From: Arachnopeziza araneosa
Taxonomy: Eukaryota; Ascomycota; Leotiomycetes; Helotiales; Arachnopezizaceae
NCBI GenBank assembly: GCA_003988855.1
Contig: QYAI01000096.1
Span: forward strand, 45,934 to 109,933
Direction of reading: 5' to 3'
DNA: 64,000 bases
Under the pieces are notes generated by a model. It had not been told where the DNA came from. It did not search any database and saw nothing but the letters and a program-made list of their open reading frames with translations. Of the stretch, positions 34,071 to 45,588 are shown one piece after another (position 1 is the first letter of the stretch; every line of letters starts with the position of its first letter). Position numbers and translations under genes: made by a program.

Positions 34071-35064
34071 ATGAAAGCTCTGGGTCTGCTATCCAGAAGC
34101 GCTCTGATGTTTAGTTCTTTGAATCAGCCCCTGATCCACTTCACCAAAGTTTCCCAGAATGAACACTCGGATTCTATTGACAGGGATTCAAGGCACACCG
34201 AAGACGACTCTTCCAAGGAGACGACGACGAAGGTTTCGTGGCTGCTGGTTGCCGCAATTTTATCCTTGAGTTGTGGGATATCGTTTCTTTTTGGCATATG
34301 TTTGGGTAGAGATTCTGCAGTCGGTGGGAATAGATCTATTATTGACCGTGTTTCAAACTATTGTAAGCCTCTGACCAAAATGAAGATCCTAAGGATTGAT
34401 TCAATATTCAGCTCCCCTTCTTGAAGACATCGATATCTCATTCTCAGTGGTCGACTTTAACGGTTCCCTACTCCAAGAAAATATTTTCCGACAAATAGGA
34501 TCGCCTGAAGTTGACACGGCCTGGAATGCTTTAGGGGTAGACTGTTCGTGCTTCTCTCATTGATGATGTCTTCTAAGTACTAACGCCATCTCAGATAGAG
34601 CTCTCGTCGTTCCTCCTTCGTTGGCAACAAAATCTAACATCCACCTCAACCAAGTTCAGGTCCAACCACAATACGGGGGTGGCTACCTAGCGAACATCGA
34701 AGGTCTTCACCACCTACACTGCCTCAATCTCCTCCGCCAATCCCTCTACTTCAACTTTAATTATTATTATTCAATTAAGCTTGGGGCTTTTAAGAACAAT
34801 GATCAGATCCTCCACTTTCATGTTACACATTGTCTTGATATATTGAGACAGCAACTCATGTGTAACGTGGACATTGGTGTCTTGGGACAAGTTTGGTGGG
34901 ATAAGGAGAAACCTAAAGCATACCCGGATTTCAATACCAAGCATAAATGTAGGAACTTTGAGGCGGTAAGGCAGTGGGCAGAGGAGAGACAGGCGCCAGA
35001 GAATCCACCGTCGGATTATTTGGTGAGGCCGAGGATAGAAGGTGTTTATGAGACGATGCCATGA
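34071..35064 (+). CDS. UstYa-family (DUF3328) oxidase-like protein
   Basis: Three exons (34071-34362, 34412-34543, 34595-35064; introns of 49 and 51 bp) encode 297 residues. A hydrophilic N-terminus is followed by one membrane helix (VSWLLVAAILSLSCGISFLFGICLG, given here in part: about residues 55-79). The luminal domain opens with YSPLLEDI. The two family motifs are intact: HHLHCLN at about 180-186 and HVTHCLDILRQ at about 217-227, followed by the MCNVD block. The C-terminal KCRNFEAVRQWAEER matches the usual H-C-NFE-I-W segment. UstYa-type proteins oxidise and cyclise peptides or other small molecules in fungal secondary metabolism (ustiloxin, cyclochlorotine and related pathways). The gene is convergent with an O-methyltransferase 189 bp away. 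No peptide precursor with Kex2-spaced repeats is recognisable in the vicinity. The substrate is unknown. Confidence 0.9.
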
Positions 35065-35252
35065 TTGATTTGGCCATCAGCGTTTGAGATCATCACGATT
35101 CAAGGCTTGTGGGAAGAATTATTTGAGGTATGGTTTCTGTCAGATTGTAGCTTTAAATTATCAAATCCTGAATCCGCCCCTAAATAATACTCCCGTCTTA
35201 GACTCCTTCGCCGGTGAAATCGATTTGAGCGTGAGCTCTCATTGACCTGCGA

Positions 35253-36062
35253 TTATTCATGTGGCAAATAAACCGAGACCTCTAAGCCTCCACTGAATGG
35301 TACAGCCATGGTTCTGAATCCATTTTCAGGATGTCGTATAAACTCAAGAAACTCTTTATAGAGAACTTTTGCCATGCTGACATTATCTGTAATGACAACA
35401 GAACCTCGCTTGAATCTCGGTGTCACGATCTTGAGAGTTGGAAGAGCCAGTGGTGTCCAAACTAGAATATATTAGACTATCGCCATATATGAATAGATTT
35501 AAAACTGGTAAAACGTACTGTCAAGTAGCAAGAGATCGATAGTGTCCGGCATCCCTTCACTTTCCTTCAGAGTCTCTAATAAATTACCTTCGCGAAGCTC
35601 AATCCAAGGCTCAACTTCCTTTCCCGCTTCTTTCCAATTTTCCCTTGCTTTGGCAGCTTTGGTGCTCTCCTTCTCTGTCCCAATGACCTTTCCAGTAACA
35701 GTATTGTTGCCTGATGTTCTCTTCATATGTTCTACATTTTGCCCAACAGCCAAGGCCAAGTAGATTGTAGAAATGCCGTGACTGGTGCCAGCTTCGATCG
35801 CGTTGCGGACCCCCAGACTTCTTGCTAGAAGGTACATGAACTGGCATTTGTCAACATCAAGGGCCACAAGTTTATCCTCCATATGGACATCTGCGTCCTT
35901 GGACCAGGTCTGACCAAATAGCAGGAACTTGATGATACGGCTGAGGTAGAAATAGCGTTGCGAAAAGGATCCCTCTTGAGATTCGGATAGCTCATGTAGT
36001 TTTTTTAAAAGCTCATGCACTCTTGGTTGAGCCACAATCACTGATGAGGAATAAGGTGCCAT
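35253..36062 (-). CDS. SAM-dependent O-methyltransferase
   Basis: Two exons (36062-35519 and 35461-35253; 57-bp intron with GTACGT donor and TAG acceptor) encode 250 residues. The class I methyltransferase fold is shown by the SAM-binding motif I IEAGTSHGISTIYLAL (about 91-106), motif II VIGTEKES (the acidic residue that binds the ribose), and DTIDLLLLDIW, followed across the intron by LKIVTPRFKRGSVVITDN. The length and motif order fit the small O-methyltransferases of fungal secondary metabolism rather than the catechol type with a signal anchor; no signal peptide is present. Its 3' end faces that of the UstYa-like gene, making a two-gene tailoring pair plausible. No backbone synthase is seen within the window. 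Substrate unknown. Confidence 0.87.
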
Positions 36063-36686
36063 ACCTCAAAGTTTGCTTTGGTTTGAGACGTGGAAAACTA
36101 AAATGAAAGTCGCATAAATATCTAGAACAGAAGTAAGAGATCAAGAAGAAACTAAATTGTTGAAGAGAAGAATTTGGAATATATATCACTCATCAAGGAC
36201 CGGTGCCGAAGCCGCACCCCCTCCACAGTCCTGCATAAACAATGCGGGGCAGTTTGATAATGGAGTAGCTGTTGACCAGTCTTGGAAACTCATAAACCTC
36301 AGTCAACATGTCATCGGGTAATAACGAAAGGCGTTATCATACATCTCCTCGGAGCTTGTAAATCATGAAACCTGACGAGGAGTCAAAGTAGGGGAAGAGG
36401 GGACGAAGAAGCAACGAGTATGTTAGTTATTCTTAGCTACTATGTCGTATCTATCGAGAGATTGAACTGTCAATTTCATCCTAAATTGTACTAGAGTAAT
36501 GAACGAGAGAGCGAGGGGCTTTTCTTTCTGGTATCTTATGAAGATGTGATGCATCGTCATTCAGAAGAGGTGGGGCAGTTGGACTGAGGTACAGTTGCAG
36601 GGACACACAGTCTCATCGCAACCACACCTCACTAGGATCCTCCCAACAACGAAGAACTTTATCAGGATGTTTTGGGAGCCTTCGAG
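36063..36686. other. Intergenic region upstream of methyltransferase and broken ULD gene
   Basis: Divergent spacer of 624 bp; no supported coding or RNA gene. Confidence 0.45.
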
Positions 36687-38678
36687 ATGTCCGTTGGTTT
36701 CGGGTTTTCCGCCGGCGACTTTATCGCGGCTCTTGAACTCGTCACTACCATCGTGGCAGCCCTGCGTGACAGTGGGGGATCCTCAGCCGAGTACCAAGCC
36801 CTGATATCGCAACTATATACCCTCGAGACTACTCTTCTGCGAGTCAAAAGACTCGAATTCGATGATTCCCAACATGCCGAAGCGGTAGCACTGCGACAAG
36901 CTGCATCGCAGTGTCAGAGAACGATTGATGCATTCTGGGAGAAGATCAGGAAATATCAGCCGAGTTTGAGAGAGGGGGGGGGGGGGGGTTGGCAGTCGAG
37001 TGAGAGATTTTTGGCGTAAACTGAAATGGGCTATATGCAAGAAAGATGATCTGGGAGAAGTTCAAGGCAGACTTAATGGGGCATACCGAAAGCATTGAGC
37101 TACTACTTACGACGATTCAAATGTCTGCATCGAAAATCCAGGGAAAGTCGGCCGAGAGCAACCACCGATCGTTAGCTGGGAAGGCCCAGGATTCATATTT
37201 CGGATGTATGCAAAGGATATCAGGAGTAATGGATCATGTATCAACTGGGATTCAGCAGGGGTCGCAGCTGCTGGAAATGACCGCGAAAGTTATCCAGACA
37301 AATGTCGAAATCTTCAAAATAATCTTAGAGATCCAGGCCGTCACCACAAGAGTCCCTGCACAAGTTGATAGACAACAACCAGTGTACCTCGTTGATGCTG
37401 TTGGTCGACATACTCCTTTCCATTCGGAGTTTGTTACCTGCGCAGAATCCTTGACGGCCGTTCTCAGAAACAACTTTCGAGCAATTGGGAGTGGGTCGTC
37501 CAAAATTGAGATGGGCGAATTTGTAATTGAGGACTCAGTAACACATAAAGATATCGATCTGACTTAGAAATTGGGAACTTATTTCTTTCCAGGTCAAAGA
37601 GTTGATATGAGTATGCTCTTTGCCACAGACAAGTCCATCGCACATCGTTGCCCTAGGTGTAAAGCCGAAGAAATCCCAGAGACTCAAGGAGATATTCAGT
37701 GGTGAGTTTCATATATTAATTTTGGTATTTCATTACTGATGATTGAAGTAAAAACTGCCACATGATTTATAGATCGGCTACTATAGTGAAACTTGTATCT
37801 CGCAATATAGAAGAGATTGCAACACGATCCTCTGTTGAATCGCCCAGGTTCAACGGTGTCAAATGTCTATGAGTGAACGACAATCTTTTCCCAAACGCAG
37901 GGCAGCCTTTGATGACGAAGAGAACGAGATGGCATTATTTAAAAGAGTTCGAATCACTCATACTTCTGTGCTAAAACTTCCGAAGCCAAACTCACACCCC
38001 GGATCGCCTGTCTCTGCAACCAATGGACTGTTGAATGCTGGATTTAACGATCTAAGTTCTGGGAATCCTGTGACCAGATACAACGATCACTCTAATTTGT
38101 CCTATTTATTGCAATCACAATCAAGAATGAATCACCGATTTGAATCAAAAGGAGTGGCCAACACTCGCCCCAAGTTAGTCCCATCAAAAAGAGAGAAGGG
38201 GTCAATATTCAGAAAGAGAGGAAAAATTCAAGTTCAGCAAGAGAGTAATCATTCAGATTCAGAAACAGAGGAACTATTCAGATTCAGAAAGAGTCGTTAA
38301 ATTTCATTCCCGCTCAACGGATTAAGTCGTAACTATGACACGCATCGACAGCACACAAGACTTCAAATCTATCTAGATAAAATAGCCCCTGATTCTATCG
38401 ACCTAGAACGAAAAGAGCTGGCCGAAATTGAACGGGCTGCATCAATACTTGAAGAGACAGTGCGACCTGAAGATGTGATTAGCAGCTACATCAGTGACTT
38501 TTCCCCCAGCTTGGGCTTGAGTATAAGTCATTCATCTTCTGCAGAAGAAGGCGGGAAATTTCAGAGTGAAGGAGAAAAACTAATAGCCTACCAAATCCTA
38601 TTCCGAAATATCTCAAGGGCTGAACTCGACGAAAAGGAAAATCCAATACCTCATCGGCAGATTTCGAAGATATTTTAG
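36687..38678 (+). pseudogene. Broken ULD (ubiquitin-like)-domain protein of the STAND-associated type
   Basis: The ATG at 36687 opens MSVGFGFSAGDFIAALELV, the usual start of large fungal ULD-type proteins. The family sequence continues through frame changes. The first is at the 15-G run (36974-36988), after which the frame reads RDFWRKLKWAICKKDD. The second, at 37051-37060, looks like one extra G, after which FKADLMGHTESIELLLTTIQM resumes. The ubiquitin-like segment (DRQQPVYLVDAVGRHTPFH) is present and then interrupted by a TAG at 37565-37567, although the expected FFPGQRVDMSMLF follows immediately. A further in-frame TGA lies at 37836-37838 inside YRRDCNTIL..IAQVQRCQ. The C-terminal part carries on past the TAA at 38298-38300 to 38678. 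At least four lesions make a working protein very unlikely unless several are sequence errors. Confidence 0.8.
36974..36988. repeat. 15-base poly-G run
   Basis: Fifteen consecutive G residues on the plus strand inside the broken ULD gene. It is a slippage hotspot and a typical place for a length error in sequencing; it coincides with one frame change of that gene. Confidence 0.95.
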
Positions 38679-39361
38679 GGAAAACCCCCAGACCAAGATT
38701 AAAGATGATCGCTCAGTTGGATAATCGATGGGGTATGTGAGATCTCACATATCTTTGGTGCTCATCAGCCAACCCAAGCTTCATTGAAGCGTCCAGACAC
38801 ATCTTTGATGTACTGATTGTCTGAGCGTAGGAAATGGCTGAGTATCATCAACACAGGAGACCAAACCAAACTGCTCCTAATATCTAGAACTAATTTTGTC
38901 TGCACGCTTATGGCGGATAATACTCTAAATTGAAGGAGAGACGAATAATAAGTTGGTCTCAAAATGGTCACAGTTGCCACTGTACATCACCCTTGTATTT
39001 CAACCGAAATCAGCTCTAATTATATACGTGTGGCCTTGGAACGCACGAAACTCAACTCTTACGCCAAGTCAAAATGCCAGTCTTGATCCGTTCATTTCGG
39101 GAGTTGATGTAAGCCAAAAATGGAAAATCACCAAGGAAACATGCAAATTCATATGCCATCTTGGTTGAGAGTATACAATTGTGGATTCAATCTAGACTAG
39201 GTATATAATCAGGATCATCAGAATCTACTCAAATCGATTCGTAAAGAGAAAACGAGTGATCGACCGTTACGCTGCAAGAAGCATTCTCTTCGATACCGTA
39301 CACCGAATATTAATCTTTCACCCCCCAATACATATTTTCTTATCCATACACACAAATAAAT
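38679..39361. other. Intergenic region
   Basis: No gene is supported between the broken ULD gene and the convergent secreted-protein gene. Confidence 0.45.
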
Positions 39362-39882
39362 CTAGTCATGACCAATCAAACCCGCCTGAGGAGCATTATC
39401 AGGGTTGAGAAGAGCATCCGCAAATCCAAGTGCGGTGTTCCAGGCAGTTGCGGTAGATGCATCTTTCGTTCCTAGGGCTGAAATCTGTGCTTCCGCGGCG
39501 GTACACGCGGACTTGCCTGCAGCATTGGCGCCGCAGACGTTGGTCAGTTGATCGCAGATCTTCTTGGTGATGATGTTGGGGTTCAGTGCCTCCTCTTGTC
39601 CCTTGTTGATCAATGGGTCTTGAGCTTGGAAGGTGAACTCGGTGTCAGAGCGGCCGTCGAGTCCGGCTTCGAATTTGATTGTTGGGACGCATGTACCAAA
39701 GTCGAGACCCGCGATGGTTGATGCAACGAATGCTGGGGCTACACCTGCTGAGCCGGCGGCGGCACGTCGGTGGACGGAACTATGACTTATCAGCAAAACC
39801 CCTTGCTCAGAAGCCAAATGACATACCGAGCCTCAGCAATAGCCACGATGGCCGAGATAAGAATGGTTTGAGAGAATAACAT
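39362..39882 (-). CDS. Secreted fungal protein of a conserved unknown family
   Basis: Two exons (39882-39827 and 39779-39362; 47-bp intron with GTATGT donor and TAG acceptor) give 157 residues. Exon 1 encodes only the signal peptide (MLFSQTILISAIVAIAEAR). The mature protein has DFGTCVPTIKFEAGLDGRSDTEF, then FQAQDPLINKGQEEALNPNI, and a second part with ICDQLTNVCGANAAGKSAC and a C-terminal ALGF segment. This arrangement (DFG-C, KF..G.DGR, ICD-L-N-CGANA) recurs in secreted proteins of many ascomycetes, some labelled as cell-wall or extracellular proteins of unknown function. Four cysteines could form two disulphides. No enzymatic motif is seen. Confidence 0.8.
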
Positions 39883-41335
39883 GATGTTAAAATTGGAATT
39901 GACTTTGGTAAAGATTGGACCAGCCTTGAACAGAGCTAAAATTAATACAAAGAATGTATAGTTCTCAGAACTAGAAACGAATGGAAAGTCAAGACAGGTT
40001 GAAGTTGTTGAACAGAAGAGAACATGCAGGAAATGAAGGGTGTTATATAGAATCCGGAAGCGCTCATGCCGCCACCCATTATGGGGTATGGCGATGGGTA
40101 TTTCCCGCTGTCATCCTTTTTCTCATTGCAATGAAGATCATACCAGCTAAGGCCTTCCCTGGGATGAACATGAGTTGTGCTGAGAAGCATAGACTGTTTA
40201 GGGTCGGTGTCTTTGGTACTTGACAGGGCATCGAGATTTCAGACGGTCTCAAGAACAGGGAAGAATAGTCGCATGGTTAGTGGGCCCATTGACATCCGAG
40301 AAACAGGAGGCTCCTTTGGAAGATAGCCAGTGACTAGATCATTCAACAGGATGGCGAGGAGGGCGAGCTGGATCAGAAGTGATACCGGATGAGCGCGTTA
40401 ACTCGAATCGGAAACCGTCAACGACTGAGATGCACTTCGAACGCCATGCAAAACGGCTTGACTGCATGAAGGCACGAGCTTTGAAGGAGAGGACGACGTC
40501 AACAACGGGAATGCGGCGAAACTTCAGGCCTATCATTGCTCAGACGAGGAACATTCCTTTCTTCCAAGCCAGAACATGGTCTCTCGGACCATGTGGGGTC
40601 AGCCCAGAAAAGATCTCGGAGGTAGATCTTCTCGCTTATCAGAATGAGGCTTTGAGACGACCTTGAGACAGGGGAGGTTTGACGGCTCTGCCTTTGCTTC
40701 AGTATATTATTTATCCAGAAACTTGCTATTGCCTACGAACAACTGACCGAACGAACAGAAAGCTAATCTTGAGATTGCATTGAGAAGTAGCTAAACAACA
40801 AGGTTGGTTGTATCAAAGCGTTGCGACAACATTCTGAAAACCGAACACTCATGAGTTCCGAGAGCACATCTTGCGAAACCAATTACTTGTTTTGCTTCGG
40901 GGGGACTCCTTCTGACTATCATTCAAAGTGTCGCCTTGCATGACAATGGGTGCTTATGTACCCGAGTAGATGGATCGCATTTTAAAGTGTATGGCGGTGT
41001 TTTCAGTTTGCAAGTCAACACTGCATTTGCTTATATAACTCCATAAAGAGGTGTCTATCAAACAAGAGACACTTGATTATTTTGACTGATGGAAGTGCAT
41101 GACCATATCTGATTCTGATTGTGCTGATTTAAGTATAATCATATTGACTGGCAGAATACCAAGACCCGAAATATGAGATAGGCATGAATACATTTGCTTG
41201 GACAAACAAAGGCACTTCCATTGATGGATGTCATGGCTTCTTCACTCATGCGGCTGCACTTGCAAGTAATAATTTAAGCATCAGCAAGTGCGATATCTGA
41301 CGCGTACATCCAAGTCAATTAATAGCTCTCGAAAA

Positions 41336-41354
41336 GGCACCCGTAACGGGTGCC
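41336..41354. repeat. Perfect 9-bp-arm palindrome
   Basis: The 19-base sequence GGCACCCGTAACGGGTGCC has perfectly complementary 9-base arms around one central base. It lies in gene-free DNA, with no T-run directly behind it on the plus strand. Confidence 0.8.
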
Positions 41355-41528
41355 GGCCCCAGTGCTTGAGAGGAAGGGCATGATCCGGCTCGGCATCAAA
41401 GGAAGTGTTGGACAGCTCTTGTGGGCCGGATATCCCCCTGAATGGCCCATGTGAGAGAAAATCTCCCCTTTCCAGGAGATGGGGGAGCCAGCAAGTGATC
41501 CTCATCCGTTGTGAACTTCTTGCCAGGA

Positions 41529-41548
41529 CCCAAAATCTAGGTTTTGGG
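41529..41548. repeat. 7-bp-arm inverted repeat
   Basis: CCCAAAA and TTTTGGG arms surround a six-base spacer, about 175 bp after the first palindrome. It may form a hairpin; no function is assigned. Confidence 0.7.
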
Positions 41549-42167
41549 AGAAAACACTCCTAAACGACAGATCGTTACAACCACCGGGGAGCAATGTTTA
41601 AGGTGATATCAACAGAGAAAACTTGTTTTGGGATAGTCTTGTGCGAGTCATCGAACTTGGAAGCAATTGGGACGTACTTGGAGCTACGGCAGTGTAACTC
41701 AACATCTTTAGGTGTACCTCAACTGCTGTCAAACCGATAAGCAAGAAACTGACATTGGGGGTTTTCATCCTGGCGCTTCGCATGCTCTAAGATTGTTTGT
41801 AATCTGTTGGAATTTTGTGTCTGGTACTACCGCGACAGAATACTCGGCTTTTGTAGCTTGTAACCGCAATAATATTGACCGTAGTTTGAACTTTCATTTG
41901 ACAGTCTTGAATTATAGTCTAATTGTTAGGATAGTATTAGTTATGGATCAAGTTGGATCCATTGTTTTCTGGTTGTTGCTGATGCGAAAGGCTGAGAACA
42001 GAAAGAAGGCTGAAATGACCTCGGGATGCTTCATGCAACACGAATTTCTTCCATCGACAAATCACAACCTCACATCACAACGTCCGTGGATCAGTATAGT
42101 CTCTATATGGTAGAGATGGTACTCTCACTTGATTCTCTCGATCGTTAGTATTGAACTCCTGGCAAAT

Positions 42168-45077
42168 ATGTCGTGGTCACTCTCCTCCGTCTCAGCCTCA
42201 TCCTCCGCAGCCTCGAGTACCTTGACAAGATCGCGGACAACTGTAATTGCAGTCGCGTCACTCATAACAGCATTTGCTGCATATCAGTTCTACAATAATT
42301 ACCCGTATGAAGCAGAACGAGAAGCTCTGCCGGGCACCGGGCTCCGTCGAAGCAATGCCGTCCATCGACGCCGGCGGCGAAACACGTTCCCAAACAACGA
42401 GAATGACTCCTCCCTTTTCGTCGAAGATCAGGTTGAGAATGATGGAGAAGGACATATTGTGGCAAGGACTCTGACAGATGGAGACACTGTGATAGATGAT
42501 CAGATGTTTCAGGATGAGTACGATTGGACAAACCTTCCGCAATCGACGTATCAACGCAATGGGCAGAACATTGTTCAGTTGCTATTTCGCGTCTCTGAAG
42601 ATGCAACGAGAAGAAATGCGTATGTGCATCGAGGATGTGCCTGCAATGGCTGTGGGGCCGTTCCTATCAGAGGCATACGATACCGATGTGCGAATTGTGC
42701 GGATTATGATCTTTGTGAGGTATGTGAATCGCAGGGTCTACATACCAAGTCGCACATATTCTACAAGATCAGAGTACCTGCTCCAGCTTTTGGCCCTCGT
42801 AATATGCAGCCTGTCTGGTATTCAGGAGATCCGGACTCAATCATGAGAGTATTACCAAAAGAAATTTTGACCAAGCTTTCCAGAGAGACAGGATACGAGA
42901 GGCCTGAACTAGATGCATATTGGGAACAGTGGACTTTCATGGCAAATACGGACTGGAGAGACGATCCAGATGATATTAATCTGGCAATGGACAGAAAGAC
43001 CTTTGAGCGTTGTCTGGTTCCATCTGGTGGTTATAGGCATACAACGCCAAGTCTGATCTTCGACCGGATGTTTGCATTTTATGACACGAATAAAGATGAT
43101 CTTATTGGGTTTCCAGAGTTCTTACATGGTATTGCATACAGGAAAAAAAAACAGAAGTGGAAGAAGATATTTGAAGGATATGATATTGATGAGGATGGTT
43201 TTGTGGACAGAAAAGATTTTCTACGAATATTCCGTTCGTATTATGTGCTGCATCGGCAGTTGCACAGGGATATGTTAGAAGGAATGGAAGAGCAACAGAT
43301 GAGTAGTACGGATGCCCACCGCCTCGTCAATAGTCGACAACCGCTGAGTAGCGCGTTCGGCCAAGACGGACAATATCCTCGAGCGCCAAATGCTCGTACA
43401 GGAGAAGGCAAAACTACTCAAGCCAATGGGGATTTGCAGATTGTGGATGGTAGAGGTGTATTGAATGAGAGTACTACGGATACTGGAAATCGAGAAGATA
43501 TTTTCAGGAGAGATGTGCCAAGGATGGGTCGTAGTCATTGGATCCATGAAAGCCGAATCAATAGCAATGGATATTGGGAGACGCTGATCAACCCGCCAGA
43601 AGCAGTAGAACAAATGCCAGATGTCTTACGGAATCTACAGCGTGTTCGACGCGAAGTTTCAAATGCACTAGGGGATGACCCGGATTCGAATGGCCATCCT
43701 ATGCTCAGCCGCCAAATTGAAGTTCACTCTGACTCTTCCGATGAGTCTGAGAATGAATATGAGTCGGACCAAACATGGCCGCCAAACTTCGTCACTGTGA
43801 CGGACGAGGATGCTGAAGCAATTGACGGGCCAGGCACTCGTGTAGCCGATGTCCGTCGAGAAAGTCGTCGAGAAGTAATTTCTTACGCGATCCTCAGAAA
43901 GAGTGCGCAACGGGATATGTACGAGAGATGGCAACGAAGACAGTTCTATACCGACGAAGAAGAAGGAGCTACACCACCAGTGGATTGGAAAGAGGAAGAT
44001 GATGTTCTAGTATCAAGTAGAGTTGTTGGTGAAAGCTCTAAATCGTCATCACGCCCTATCATCCACTCTCGTTCATCCTCAAAAGTTCGATTTGCAGAGG
44101 ACATGGATGATTTTGACACTCGTTCAAATCCATCAACCTCTTCACGGAGTGTTCCTGAGAGATGGGGTGGTATGGAAATCCCAGATGCAGAAAAAGATGC
44201 CGGAAAAGAGATTTTGTACCAAGTCACGCAGCAAGCATTCAATGAGCTGCTTGATCCTCTTTTCAAAGAAGGGGAGGATCTGGCTCTTGACTCTGCAACA
44301 TCCAAGGACGACCGAGTACGATACAGAGACCAATACACTGCACCTGATTTTGTCCGATTTGCCATGAATAAATTCGAAGACGAGTCATCCGAAACGGCAA
44401 GGGCAATTCCGGATTCTACTCCTGGCGTCTGGCCCCAATTTCCAGATGTAGATGTTGAGCAGGTGCGTGAACGTCCGATAGAGGAATTGCTTGAGATTAC
44501 TGGTTATCACATCGACGGCATGGATAGCAACGAAGAGATCAATGGCTCCGTTCCTACAACCCAGCTCCATCGACTAAATTCAACACTTGAGGAAGAGGTT
44601 AACTTGGCACCTGCCATTCCACCACCAACCTCGCCTACTGAAGTTCTCTCAATCATTGCTCAATATGACGAAGACCGCGACCCTAGTTCTCTCACCTCTA
44701 CCCCTCCGCAACCTACCCCAAACGACTCGCCAATCTACCGCGATCCTACTCTCCCCCAATTCCGGCCCGATTCGGCAGCGCAATTAAGCTTGTCCGAACT
44801 CGAGGTAAATCCAGAAACGATTGAGTCTCCCGCTGAACCTACCTCTTCACGTAGTAATGGAAAGCTCCCAGAAATCGAACACGAAGCTCAGCCGAGCGCA
44901 GAAAGGCTCTACAAGCTCTGGCTGATAGAACGAGCCGCAAAGGAAGCAGAAAAGAGAGGTGGCTGGGGAAGATTGAACTTTGAGGAGTTTGAGAAGAAAG
45001 TGAAGAAATTTGTGAAGGACGGGAATGCGAATCAGATGGACTACCTTGGGAGTTGGATTGAGTTTTGTATTCCTTGA
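42168..45077 (+). CDS. Membrane-anchored ZZ zinc finger / EF-hand protein
   Basis: Single-exon gene; the first ATG in good position is 42168 (969 residues). Residues about 24-45 form one hydrophobic helix near the N-terminus, followed by a basic RRRRRN cluster. A ZZ-type zinc finger lies at about 150-200 (HRGCACNGCG, then RYRCANCADYDLCEVCE, HTKSHIFYKI), with the C-x2-C and C-x2-C spacing intact. Two EF-hand loops follow: DTNKDDLIGFPEF (about 305) and DIDEDGFVDRKDF (about 340), both with acidic residues at the calcium positions. The rest is long, acidic and mostly disordered, ending in a short ordered segment around W..LNFEEFEKKVKKF. ZZ domains bind protein N-termini or SUMO and EF-hands bind calcium; a calcium-responsive adaptor on an organelle membrane is a reasonable inference. 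The family is conserved and single-copy-like in ascomycetes, which suggests core function. Confidence 0.88.
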   Translation: MSWSLSSVSASSSAASSTLTRSRTTVIAVASLITAFAAYQFYNNYPYEAEREALPGTGLRRSNAVHRRRRRNTFPNNENDSSLFVEDQVENDGEGHIVARTLTDGDTVIDDQMFQDEYDWTNLPQSTYQRNGQNIVQLLFRVSEDATRRNAYVHRGCACNGCGAVPIRGIRYRCANCADYDLCEVCESQGLHTKSHIFYKIRVPAPAFGPRNMQPVWYSGDPDSIMRVLPKEILTKLSRETGYERPELDAYWEQWTFMANTDWRDDPDDINLAMDRKTFERCLVPSGGYRHTTPSLIFDRMFAFYDTNKDDLIGFPEFLHGIAYRKKKQKWKKIFEGYDIDEDGFVDRKDFLRIFRSYYVLHRQLHRDMLEGMEEQQMSSTDAHRLVNSRQPLSSAFGQDGQYPRAPNARTGEGKTTQANGDLQIVDGRGVLNESTTDTGNREDIFRRDVPRMGRSHWIHESRINSNGYWETLINPPEAVEQMPDVLRNLQRVRREVSNALGDDPDSNGHPMLSRQIEVHSDSSDESENEYESDQTWPPNFVTVTDEDAEAIDGPGTRVADVRRESRREVISYAILRKSAQRDMYERWQRRQFYTDEEEGATPPVDWKEEDDVLVSSRVVGESSKSSSRPIIHSRSSSKVRFAEDMDDFDTRSNPSTSSRSVPERWGGMEIPDAEKDAGKEILYQVTQQAFNELLDPLFKEGEDLALDSATSKDDRVRYRDQYTAPDFVRFAMNKFEDESSETARAIPDSTPGVWPQFPDVDVEQVRERPIEELLEITGYHIDGMDSNEEINGSVPTTQLHRLNSTLEEEVNLAPAIPPPTSPTEVLSIIAQYDEDRDPSSLTSTPPQPTPNDSPIYRDPTLPQFRPDSAAQLSLSELEVNPETIESPAEPTSSRSNGKLPEIEHEAQPSAERLYKLWLIERAAKEAEKRGGWGRLNFEEFEKKVKKFVKDGNANQMDYLGSWIEFCIP

Positions 45078-45566
45078 GTAGCTCCGTGTACTTGTATGAT
45101 ATAAGATGGAAAATGAGTTGGTTCAGATTCTGGACGCGTGACTAGCATATAACTTAAGTTACCTACAGTATCCAGGAGGTACCTTAGATATCTGGGTATT
45201 GGGTGAGCAACAGCCGGCTAGGTGAAACCAGAGACGTCTCAAAATACCTCGGATTGGAACATGGGAGCAAGGTACAGTCGATGAAACGACAGCTTCAATG
45301 TAAGAGGTCGATTCGGTAGCCTTTTGTGGGACCAAGCACCGCCACAGTCCTGGAGCTGCCCTGCGAAGCTTGTTTTGGGCCAGATCCTTCCACAGGGCCG
45401 CCGTGCATGGTGTCGGAGATTTGGAGGGATGCCAGATTTCAGCTCCGACGCTCCTCTTCCATCTTGAATTCGGGATGTATTATAGGTGCGACGATTGTCG
45501 ATGAGAAGCTTCCACTAATGTTTGTCGAGTATGATTCCACGATTGCTGAGAAGACCCGAACCCGGA

Positions 45567-45588
45567 CCCAGACCCAGACCCAGACCCA
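45567..45588. repeat. CCCAGA hexanucleotide repeat
   Basis: Nearly four tandem copies of CCCAGA in non-coding DNA upstream of the protease gene. Confidence 0.85.

Larger units (their letters stand above)
39883..42167. other. Gene-poor region of 2.3 kb with hairpins
   Basis: No gene is supported. Short frames on both strands at 40339-40666, 41281-41505 and 41712-42113 have no recognisable motif. Two near-perfect hairpins lie at 41336-41354 and 41529-41548. The last part must contain the promoter of the ZZ/EF-hand gene. Confidence 0.4.

Noticed and set aside
40379..40666. 95-codon plus-strand frame with an antisense frame of 65 codons
   Set aside because: No motif on either strand; likely chance in gene-poor DNA.
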